Assembly: GCA_029378245.1 (NCBI GenBank)
Contig: JARKIF010000020.1
Coordinates: forward strand, 682,001-746,000
Direction of reading: 5' to 3'
From: Roridomyces roridus
Lineage: Eukaryota; Basidiomycota; Agaricomycetes; Agaricales; Mycenaceae
Length of the DNA stretch: 64,000 nt
The notes under the pieces were generated by a model. The model ran no database searches and was not told the origin of the DNA. It saw only the letters and a list, made by a program, of their open reading frames with translations. Positions 33,034-41,429 of the stretch are shown one piece after another. How positions within the stretch are numbered: the stretch's first letter is position 1; every line of letters begins with the position of its first letter. Position numbers and translations under genes: made by a program.

Positions 33034-33095
33034 ATATGAGGCTGGATGACTTTGTTTTTGTACGAATACCACGACGCGGGGGAGGGTTCATAGAA

Positions 33096-33186
33096 GCAGA
33101 CGTTAGTGTACGGAACACACCCCCTAGTCATGTCCGCACGTCTTGCACATTTACGAGGGAAACGGGGTTCGACTCCCCGCGTCTGC
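33096..33186 (+). tRNA. tRNA-like unit, best-preserved of the Met(CAT)-like family
   Basis: Acceptor GCAGACG / CGTCTGC and T-arm CGGGG-TTCGACT-CCCCG are perfect, with A as the following base. The D-arm is TTAGTGTACGGAACACACC with the G-G of the D-loop. The anticodon arm has GTCAT after the 5' strand and TTACGAGGG on the 3' side, with about 18 nt between, as for a tRNA with an intron after position 37. A T-run follows 25 nt downstream. One extra base between acceptor and D-stem, or a missing base 26, departs from the standard cloverleaf. A functional tRNA is therefore possible but not proven. Confidence 0.55.
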
Positions 33187-33218
33187 ATATGTATACATAC
33201 ATTGCCTATGCTTTTAGG

Positions 33219-33357
33219 GCCCAGAACACAACGAATGCGAATGCGAACACTGGGCTGAATATGAACACAAAATTGAAGAGGAGTCGACGCTCACGATCAG
33301 CCACTCGAGCTGCAGCCAAGACGACTGAAGGGGATGCGAGGTTCGATTCCTCGTCCC
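33219..33357 (+). repeat. Spacer module with T-arm-like end, copy 4
   Basis: ACACAACGAATGCGAA, then CTGGGCTGAATATGAACACA, then CGACGCTCACGATCAGCC, ending GATGCGAGGTTCGATTCCTC. It matches the copy at 25552-25671. Confidence 0.5.
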
Positions 33358-33522
33358 TCCTTTTCTGAGAGCACTCCGAACTTTTTTTCTTACAACGGCC
33401 ACACAAAAAAATCCAATCCGAAATCATCACATTTGCTTGCATGTTACAAAAAAGAAATAACAATAAGTAATTTGCGCGCAGCGGCATCATGTAGAGTAAG
33501 TACACCTCCTCATCCTCATCCC

Positions 33523-34859
33523 TCAAGCAAGCATCTCCCTTCCCTTGCTGCTCACAAACCGGCCAACAAAGCGCTTGGACACAAACCCACACCCAGTCTT
33601 GCCAGCCTGCGTCTGCGCACCGACGCCAGAGCAGATACCCGACGGGCCGGCGCAGCATCCAGAAGCGCAGTCGGCAGCGGAGAGACATTGACCGCCGATG
33701 AACTGCCCGGCTTTGCCGTTACCGACGTTCTTGACGCCTGCGGGGTCGAAAGCGGGACCACCAGCAGAGGCGGTACCGGCAACAGCGGCGCCAGTGGAAG
33801 CGGGGGCAGCGGCAGCGGCGTTACCGGCAGCAGCGGCAGCGGTGGTAAGGGAAGATTGGCCGGAGACGAAACCACAGCCGGTCTTGCCAGCCTGGGTTTG
33901 CGCGCCAACGCCGGAGCAGATGCCCGAAGGACCAGCGCAGCAGCCAGAAGCGCAGTCAGCGGCGTTGAGGCATTGACCACCAATGAACTGGCCACCAGCA
34001 CCGTTACCGACGTTCTTGGCGCCTGCAGGGTCGAAGGCGGGACCACCGGCAGAGGCGGTACCAGCGGCGGCGGTCCCAGTAGCAGCGGCAGCGGTCGTGG
34101 CGGCGGCGGCGTTGTCACCGGCGTCGGCGACGGCGGAGGAGGTGAGAGAAGATTGGCCAGAGACGAAACCACAGCCAGTCTTGCCAGCCTGGGTTTGGGC
34201 ACCGACACCCGAGCAGATACCCGAAGGACCAGCGCAGCAGCCAGACGCACAGTCAGCGGCGTTGAGGCATTGACCACCGATGAATTGGCCACCAGCACCG
34301 TTACCAACGTTCTTGGCGCCTGCAGGGTCGAAAGCAGGACCGCCGGCAGAGGCGGTACCGGCAGCAGCAGTGCCTGTGGCAGCGGCAGCGGTCGTCGTCT
34401 CAGCAGCAACGGCCGTGGTAGAGTCGCCGGCAGCAGCTCCTCCACCAGCGTTGTCACCGGCACCCGCAGCACCGGCAGCGGTGACTTGGAACGCGGTGGT
34501 GGTAGAGAGGCTCTTCTCGATGTCGGCAGCGTTGACAGCCTCGAGCGTGTACGAGCTACGCGAATAACTCCATGAGTGAAAGCAATCTAGCCGAAGAGTA
34601 AGGAAACGCACCCAGTGGGAATGCCACCCAGATTGACAGTGGTGTTGCCCGTGGTGGGGTCAATAGCAGTGGCGACGTCGATGCCCTCGGCCCCGTCGTG
34701 CATGATGAGCGTGAATTTGGGGTCCCCGGCGGCAGGCGTCCAGGTGACGGGCATGGCGCCGTTCGAGACCGCTGAAGTCGGGACGTTGAGCGTCAGGCCC
34801 ATCGCGGATGGGAGTACACATGATACGGCGAAAAGGAGAGTGGAGGTGGTGAGGACCAT
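33523..34859 (-). CDS. Secreted protein: Kre9/KNH-like N-terminal domain plus three Cys-rich BAS2-like repeats
   Basis: Minus-strand exons 34859-34612 and 34555-33523 join with consistent phase (about 426 residues). Residues 1-20 form a signal peptide (T-S-T-L-L-F-A-V-S-C-V-L-P-S-A-M-G). Residues ~21-110 resemble the fungal Kre9/Knh1 immunoglobulin-like domain (M-P-V-T-W-T-P, F-T-L-I-M-H-D, Y-T-L-E-A-V-N-A-A-D-I-E). Three near-identical repeats follow, each G-Q-F-I-G-G-Q-C-L, D-C-A-S-G-C-C-A, G-I-C-S-G-V, K-T-G-C-G-F, with six Cys. They resemble the single domain I recall from biotrophy-associated secreted protein 2 of plant-pathogenic fungi. Ala/Thr-rich linkers separate them. Acting in the wall or outside the cell is inferred. 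Repeat DNA is very similar, so unequal exchange is likely. An ATAAAAAG about 115 bp upstream could be a TATA box. Confidence 0.8.
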
Positions 34860-35970
34860 CGTGAGTGATTTCTTGAGAACAGGTGGATTGGAAGAAAAAA
34901 AAAGAGGAGGAAACGACGAGGCTAGCTCGAAGGAAAGAGAGAGAGATGGGGAGCGAGTGGCAGGGGAAGCCCTTTTTATTGCGTGGCAGGATCAACCTGT
35001 TGCCACGTCAACCTAACTGCGATCAAACTGCGCTCCTTGTTTCAGACCACAGCATTCCTCATGGCTGTGGATTGAATTTCACGCGTCTCCAACCTTCTAT
35101 CGCTCGGGAGACAATCGTCAAGGCTCGCGTCTTTCACTGGGTTTCACAAAGGACGCCTTTCTCATGCAAGCACCCCATTTGTCCGAAATGCAGATCCTAT
35201 CCTGCTCCGTCTTTGTTCCATCTTTGTTGGCTCTTTGTCTGGATGGCTCTTTCTTTGTACCTTGATTAATTGGATTGGAGATCTCTTTAGCATCCACCTC
35301 ATGATGCAGCGCCCATTCTCACACGTCGACGGTATTCTCGGCCTCGATCAGAACAAACCCATACCTGCTCTACCTGCCTCGCGTGTATTTATCAGGCTCT
35401 GGATCCGCGCACCACAATGGAATCTCGGGGACGCCGCGCTCACCGCGCTCACCGGAACTACTTATGGAAAAATCCAACTCGGCGTTCGAAGATCCGAATG
35501 CGATGCTCGGAGTTCTCTTACCGACCTCGCATCGTGCTTGTGCCTAGAACCGAGGCTCCACTCCTCGTCTAGACTACATCCTATTTTGCTTTGAACGCTC
35601 ACTCTTCAAATTCAGGACGACCTTTCGGCATCATGACGCAACGATTCGGGATTCCTCTCGGCCTGGGCCGCATCTTCAAGTCAACGGTGACTCTGCATTG
35701 TTCATGTATGAAGCATACGCCTCTCAGCTTGCAGTGCTCGTGCTCGGGTTCGGGTTCGACCCCCGATCTGGACTTGATTGTTTGGGAAATATGCTTCCAT
35801 TTTGCTTGACCGGAGCGCCCACAGGTCCAGGTTGATTGCCAAGAAGGACGGCGTTTCCTGTTATATTTTTCTTCAGAGGAGAGATCCGATCGGTATGTGG
35901 GCGCAGTAGATTTCGCCGCAATTTGAACCATCCCCACAGGTCTAGTTTTATTACATCCGTCGTCTCTTGC
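34860..35970. other. No supportable gene; isolated T-arm-like phrase
   Basis: No coding chain. At 35741-35770 GGGTTCGGGTTCGACCCCCG is a T-arm-like relic of the tRNA-like families. Confidence 0.4.
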
Positions 35971-35973
35971 AAT

Positions 35974-36052
35974 GGCAAACGCAGGGACTGATGTACGCCA
36001 CACATGTGCCCTGAGTGCAAGGCAGCACGGGGTTCAACTCCCCGGGTTTGGT
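35974..36052 (+). tRNA. tRNA-like unit, family with CAAAC/GTTTG acceptor
   Basis: 5' GCAAACGCAGGGACTGATGT and 3' CCCCGGGTTTGG. Five acceptor pairs (CAAAC with GTTTG) and a perfect T-stem CGGGG/CCCCG with loop TTCAACT. The sister unit at 36454 has CGAAC/GTTCG, so one acceptor pair has changed on both strands. Confidence 0.45.
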
Positions 36053-36228
36053 TGGGCAAAATACGCAGCGGATTTTTTACATCTTCCCAAGTTCGATTCT
36101 CTAGAACGCGGAGTAATTCTGTGCGTCAATTTCTTACTCGCGTCGAAAAAATCTGGTTTGACTCTTCAATATCAGGTCAGTCCGTGAGTACTTCCCACCG
36201 CAAAACTGCGTCTCGCTACCGTATATTT

Positions 36229-36300
36229 GCAGGATGTGGTGTACGGAACACGGTCTTCTCCAATCAACGGACTTTTGCGGTAATCGGTTTGCCTTTTTCT
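36229..36300 (+). tRNA. tRNA-like 5' half, Trp(CCA)-like anticodon
   Basis: GATGTGGTGTACGGAACACG gives a clean D-arm (GTGT/ACAC with the loop G-G). GGTCTTCTCCAATC follows, which reads stem GTCTT, loop C-T-CCA-A, i.e. a Trp anticodon. No T-arm follows; a T-run does. Confidence 0.4.
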
Positions 36301-36453
36301 TCGTCCTTGGCCTACCAAGGTGTATATGTACTCCAGGACGGGATGAGTCCACGCCGCCTTCCACCATCAGTAAGTTGTCGCCCCAGATTCTTGCCGCAAT
36401 TTTAATTATCCGCCATGTCCAGTGATATGATACATCGGACCTCTCTCGCAAGG

Positions 36454-36537
36454 ACGAACGCAGGGACTGGTATACACCACACACTCGCCTTCAATGTAGA
36501 TCCAAGGCACTACGGGGTTTGACTCCCCGGGTTCGGT
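36454..36537 (+). tRNA. tRNA-like unit, sister of 35974
   Basis: 5' CGAACGCAGGGACTGGTATA and 3' CCCCGGGTTCGG, T-arm CGGGGTTTGACTCCCCG. It shares the GCAGGGACTG phrase with 35974 and has compensatory acceptor changes relative to it. Confidence 0.45.
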
Positions 36538-37636
36538 TGAGTAGAAGGGATTTGCGTTTTTTGCCCTCGCTATTTGGAACGCTCAGTGATTTTGGCCTTA
36601 TGTAACCTTTTCCACTCGTCAATATCCTCCTCGTGTCTCCCTTGGGGGTAATTCTCGCAACATTTTTCCTGTTCCTTCTCGGGCACTGATCACGACGCCA
36701 GGGCCGTCATCTGGTTCACTGATGCTATTCACTAACTTCTCGGTGCACGCAGCACGGTCTTCTTAGATGATTTGCCATATCATCGTAGGCGGGTTCGACT
36801 CCTCGTGTTGGATAGATCTGCCGGCATTCCTTTTATCTTGCAAATTGCTCAGCTCAATACTTGCTTCGGCATCTCCACCACGTCCTCAGATGAATTCATG
36901 TCGTTTGACGCTTCGATGTGGGACCCGAGCCCAGGCGATGATTTGCTTTCCGCGGGTGACGGACTCGCTCGAGCTGAACTCTTCCCTGGCTCCGCCTGTT
37001 TTCTGGCTCAGTGGAATCCACCAGGGGTCATTTGCTTCCGAATCTTTCCAACCCGCGCCTTTAGTCTATCCCGTGTTGAGATGGACTTCTTCGATTCGTT
37101 CTCCCTGGGCGATGATTCCAAAGTGTCGTGGTGGTGGAGTAAGATGTTGACTTTAGCCGGTAAAGAGACAAAGGACACGGAGTTGGGAAGCGAAGTTGGT
37201 GAACAGCGAGATGGACGACTCCGAGAGGACGCTCTCGGACGAGATCATGGGGATAGAGCCAGAGGAGGAGATTGAATCCGAACACTCGAGATATCTTTCG
37301 GTGCGAGATTTCTGTGGCTTTTCAAGGCGAGTGCTGCTCATCGTAGTCTTCTTAGCTCAAGTGAGGTACATGCATGGTGAGCACGCGCACTTGGTTTTGA
37401 TTCGTTCCGGGTACGCAGTTCGCTGTGCCGCCGCTCTCGAGATCTCTCCATCAGAATCTTCAAGCCAGTCAAAACTCAAGTGGGACTCGGTTCACCTGCG
37501 ATAAAAGTATACAGCCACGGGGATCCATGAATCTATTTCGTCGAGATACCAAATGTGACCGCCGATATATCCTTCCATTCCTGATAAGCGATAGCGCATG
37601 TTTCTACAACTGTGATGTTGGCCGTAAAGCTTCTGA
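36538..37636. other. tRNA-like relic, otherwise nothing supportable
   Basis: At 36741-36810 CTCGGTGCACGCAGCACGG, GTCTTCTTAG and GCGGGTTCGACTCCTCG mark a Trp-family relic. Frames at 36900-37500 contain acidic and hydrophobic patches on both strands, but no domain or splice chain could be defended. Confidence 0.35.
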
Positions 37637-39810
37637 TCAGCTGGTTCCTTCTTCTTCTTCTCCATCCCGCATTGAAGCCTGATCAGAGGGTACCGTCTCT
37701 TTTCCAATCGAAGACATTAACACAAAGAACACTGCCGCAATCGAAGCAAGAGCAACGGTGACCCAAGGACCCCACTGTCCAACCGCAGTGACTGTCTCCT
37801 GTGCCAGCCTGGCCTTTCTCAAGTAATTCTCCCCCTGAAATACCTGTACAATGAGAGCAATTGGCCCGCCGACAACGGCAACAACAATGAGATAAAGCAT
37901 AACCGCCGGACTATCTCTTCTTTTGTGTCTCTGGCGTGCAATTCTGCCTGCGTCTCTCACTACTTCGCGCATCACGATGAGGAGGTCGAGTGGGCTTTCG
38001 GAGAAGAGCGCCGCTACCGCGAGGATGAGGGCGACCATCATGAAAATAGTGCAGGATATTCCCATCACTATGCCGAGAACAGAGAGCCCGCGGAAGACGT
38101 GGCTTACTGTGATTGTGGACGATTGAATTTGTGCTTGGCCAGCGGTCCGGTGGATGGAAGATTTCGTAGAACAGAAGGAGGCGCAGGCACCGATGTCTGG
38201 TGCGACACTCCGAATGGAACCATCGGAGAGGGTGATATTGGCTAGTGCGCAGGGTGGGATGGTGCTTGGCTTTGTAGTCATGGTACAGATGAAGCCGCTG
38301 GCGATGAGGATGCCCCAGGCGCACACAATGACTACGGTTGAATGCATGTAGCCCGTGCGTCGACGAAGGCTGTAGGAGCACATGAAGAGGGGAGGGTAGA
38401 GGTATACGCAGACGGCGAGAATTTGGAAGATTGGGAGGCTGTCGAGGTCGATGGTACCTCGCTGGTCGGCTCGGTGGGAGGAAACGGCCAGGATTATTGC
38501 ATGGATGGCGCCTGCACCTGCATAGGCCATTGCCGCACCCAGAAAAGGCCCTGAGTTTATTTTGAGCCAAACCAGGGAAATTCAGAAAGGTGAAACACAC
38601 CAGTCATCCAGTTGGAAGCGGTGAAGAGTCCAATAACCCCGAACAAGAGCAAGGCATACAGCAACATTCTCTGTAAGAAGGTATATGTTCCATTCATCTG
38701 GTAGGCACAGAGATATTGTGTCGGGGCGGTGGTAACACCATATAGGCTACCACCCGATGTCAACCCTCGCTCGTCACCGAGAGTAAGGATGAAGGCTGCG
38801 CCAGGTGAGATGGATGGGTACCAGTCGAAACCTTCGCCCCGGCCATCCACCACTGTGATGTTGGACGCGGGGACGATGACATCAGTGTTTTAACATTTTA
38901 CTTGGCGGCTTTTGGCCCTTGTCAGCTTGTCCACAAGGTCACAAGTTCGAACACCGACCGGGATATTATTTTTTCTTGTTCAGAAATGTGAAAGAGATGC
39001 GCTGGAGTACTCAAATGGCCCCAAAAACAATGTCTCTTCATTTTTATTCTGCACACCGAAGCCATCAGAGCAATGGCTGGGGAAACAAAAAATCAAAATA
39101 ATGCACTGCCCAAGGGTTGAACAGTGGACCTTGTGGAATTTAGACATGAGCTTGTCAGCTTGTCGCAAAATTGAAATTCGTCTCATTTTGGCAGAGCTTG
39201 TCAACTTGCCGAGGCTGACAAGCAGATTGTTAAAAGTCTGATGGAGCGTGTCCATATCCTGTCTTTGTGTGCGCCCAAGAGTTGTCACTCGGACGCTAAT
39301 ATTCCTGGAGCAAAGATTATGTATCGAGTTAGGTCTCGGAGGCGGCCGTCTCGTACCCCTGTGTTGTACCCCCTGCCCACCATATTCTTGTCGGCTCTCC
39401 AATCACAAAGTCTTCGGACGAGCTTGTGAAGTTGAACGGCTGAGTGTATACTGTAGAACAGGTCGAATTGCTGAAATCAGCTAGAAGATAGAGTTCTGCG
39501 GCGATCCAGCCTTTGTTGGAGCTCTTCGAGTCCATCCACTACGACGATGTCAAATTTGGCGGAGGATTCGGAATGTCAACACTCGCACCGTTAACCAGAA
39601 CTCTGGATATGGAATGGAAAAATTGATGGCGTGCCCGACGTTATCGTCAAAACGCTGCGAAACCGCCCAGGTTTGTGAGTCATTCCAGGGGAGCAACACG
39701 GCGGTATCCATGTTGGATGGCCGGGTAAGCAAGAGGTCGGGAGTGCACCGCGCGGCGTGGACGTCTGTGGATAATAGGCTCAGGACAGGAACAAAGAGAG
39801 GTGTGAGCAT
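37637..39810 (-). CDS. Secretory-pathway membrane protein with seven predicted helices
   Basis: Four minus-strand exons (39810-39589, 39538-39370, 38852-38601, 38550-37637) join with consistent phase, giving about 518 residues. The start M-L-T-P-L-F-V-P-V-L-S-L-L-S opens a signal peptide. Residues ~20-190 have many N-x-S/T sites and few Cys, as in an extracellular domain. Seven hydrophobic segments follow, the first M-L-L-Y-A-L-L-L-F-G-V-I-G-L-F and the last W-V-T-V-A-L-A-S-I-A-A-V-F-F-V-L, then an acidic tail. I do not recognise the family. Intron 2 (38853-39369) is 517 nt, ten times its neighbours, and contains a small repeat-flanked insertion. The last exon is solid; the B-C join rests on phase and splice sites only. 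Confidence 0.65.
38918..39222. mobile_element. Small insertion with CTTGTCAGC inverted ends
   Basis: CTTGTCAGCTTGTCC at the left and GAGGCTGACAAGC at the right are inverted copies, and GCTTGTCAGCTTGTC occurs again near 39147. It sits inside the oversized second intron of the 7-TM gene. No target duplication was identified. Confidence 0.4.
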
Positions 39811-40274
39811 CTCCGACAAGCGGCAGTGTGAAGCAGAAAGTGAAGTATCCCTTTTAACAGTCGTCGGACTACAGCTTTTAGCCGCTGGAAAGAAACGACG
39901 GGAGGGAAGGTGGTCGCCAGCCGGTCATACAAATACTTATGTCCTCTACGAGGCAACGCGACCGCATCAGACAGCTGTCGGAGCAGAGAACTTTTTGATA
40001 GTCGTCAGCCATACAGCTTTAGACGCTGGGAACGAAAGGACGAAATGGCGCGCCGCGCACCACAGCTAGAGCACGCTCCTTTTGGCTTTCGGTTCAAGTT
40101 CGTACCGGCGGTGGCGGTGGCAGACATCCTATGTCTTCCGGTGGTCTTCCGGTGAAGCTTTGAAGTCAATGTCGAATCCGCCCTCGCGTTGGTGGAAGGT
40201 GGAGGGGCTGAGAAGGGATGTGGGACATCGTGTACGGAACGTGGTACATCACTATTTCGATTACGACGACGGCG

Positions 40275-40612
40275 TAGGTCAAATAACGAGCTCCGACTTG
40301 ACAAAGACGCACCGAGGTTGTCGATTCTGCACTGCGACTCAGACACCCCTACAGGCCGGAAGGCCGATTGGTAACTCGCATTGAGGAAATCGTCATCGAT
40401 TTGAATCGTCGGTGGTACATGGGTAGATGTTGGACGCGAAGTAAGGCCGATCTACACGGAGAGTACGGATTCTGAGGAGAGCAGCAATCTAAGAACAGCG
40501 CCCGATGCCACGCGACATGATGGCGACGAGATTTAGGTCCGTTGTGCGCCGTCGGTGAGCAGCGAGAGTTGGGATGGAGGTCAAAGACAAGCCACATTGA
40601 TGAGTGATGGCA
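40275..40612 (-). pseudogene. Duplicate of exon 1 and upstream region of the EF-hand/ZZ gene
   Basis: Matches 48042-48390 at roughly 90 percent by eye, in the same orientation, with small indels. It covers the promoter side, the first exon (D-D-D-F-L-N, then S-Y-Q-S-A-F-R) and most of intron 1, and then diverges just before the acceptor. The rest of the gene is absent here. Confidence 0.75.
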
Positions 40613-40633
40613 ATTCACGGACTTTGAAAAAGT

Positions 40634-40672
40634 GGAAGACAGTCCGGGGTCCGACTCCTCGTGTCCTCGGTC
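40634..40672 (+). tRNA. Trp-family tRNA-like 3' half
   Basis: GTGGAAGACAGTCCGGGGTC followed by CGACTCCTCGTGTCC. The anticodon-stem 3' strand GAAGAC, T-arm and acceptor 3' strand remain. Confidence 0.35.
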
Positions 40673-40722
40673 CGCTGAGGTGATGCTCGACGTAGAGATG
40701 TGCCTCTACTTCGAGTTATATA

Positions 40723-40796
40723 CGACTGACTTCTCATGGTGCACGTAGAACGGTCTGCTTGGACATCCGTACGGGGTTCGATTCCTCGTGTCCCCC
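40723..40796 (+). tRNA. Trp-family tRNA-like unit, shortened
   Basis: CTCATGGTGCACGTAGAACG, GTCTGCTTGG, CGGGGTTCGATTCCTCGTG and TCCCC. The anticodon-stem 3' strand is missing. At 74 nt it has tRNA length but does not fold fully. Confidence 0.35.
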
Positions 40797-40924
40797 TCAG
40801 GGCGATTGAAGTCTCGTTTTTCTTCCTCGGTCTCAGGGGCTGACTTGGGGATGATGCTCACGCAAGGTGAGCATCCGTTTCGTTCGTGGTATTGACCAGC
40901 TTCTCTCAGCGTTGAGCTGTGACA

Positions 40925-40969
40925 TTTGGATTGTAGAAGACAGTCCGGAGTTCGACTCCTCGGGTCCGC
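40925..40969 (+). tRNA. Trp-family tRNA-like 3' half
   Basis: GTAGAAGACAGTCCGGAGTT and CGACTCCTCGGGTCCGC. It has the anticodon-stem strand, T-arm and acceptor 3' strand. A 5'-half relic (CATGGTGCACGCAGCACGG) follows at 41055-41073. Confidence 0.35.
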
Positions 40970-41167
40970 TTTTGACAGCTGGTAGCATACCATTTTTTTC
41001 TTGCTCGTTCTCGGGCACTGACTCCGGCCGCCGGCGCCAACGTTGACCAACTCATGGTGCACGCAGCACGGTGATGCTCGACGTACAAGTGTGACATCTA
41101 CCTCACCCATTGTATTCACTGGCCTCTTTATCGTTGAACTGTCAGCGCGTGTCACCGCCGTACATAT

Positions 41168-41257
41168 GCGGGACATGGTGTATGGAACACGGTCGTATCC
41201 AATAGTTGGAGATTTGAAAGGTAGAAGACAGTTCGGGGTTCGATTCCTCGTGTCCGC
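41168..41257 (+). tRNA. Trp(CCA)-like tRNA gene or relic with loop insertion
   Basis: Acceptor GCGG(G)ACA / TGTCCGC pairs apart from one extra G. The D-arm TGGTGTATGGAACACG has GTGT/ACAC. The anticodon arm is GGTCGTATCCAAT, an insertion, then GTAGAAGACAG, which puts CCA at positions 34-36 after T33 and before A37. Variable loop AGTT, T-arm CGGGG-TTCGATT-CCTCG. An intron after position 37 is normal for fungal tRNA-Trp. The extra G and the weak anticodon stem make it doubtful as a working gene. Confidence 0.5.
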
Positions 41258-41429
41258 CTTGAGGACGATTCTTCTAGCATTTTTCTCGGGCAACTGATAC
41301 TCAACGCAAAAATGTGCACCGGAGAGATGAAATGTGTACAGTCCAGCACAAGCCAACAATTTGAATCGACCCATATCAGCCACGGCCCACGGGTATTCAC
41401 ATAATCCCCTCGCCTGCGTAAGGGTCTCG

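Noticed and set aside
32960..33186. Calling the units ordinary functional tRNA-Met genes
   Set aside because: Spacing between acceptor and D-stem is off by one base or base 26 is missing, and most copies are damaged; kept as tRNA-like.
33552..34472. Second long minus-strand frame rich in Leu/Pro/Ala
   Set aside because: An alternate-frame shadow of the same repeat gene, with no signal peptide or Cys pattern.
33334..34575. Long plus-strand frame (413 codons) rich in Gly/Ser/Thr
   Set aside because: It is the antisense shadow of the Cys-rich repeat gene; its periodicity simply mirrors the three repeats.
36772..37504. Overlapping plus and minus frames with acidic and hydrophobic patches
   Set aside because: Both strands look equally coding, and one frame runs through a tRNA-like T-arm, so neither is convincing.
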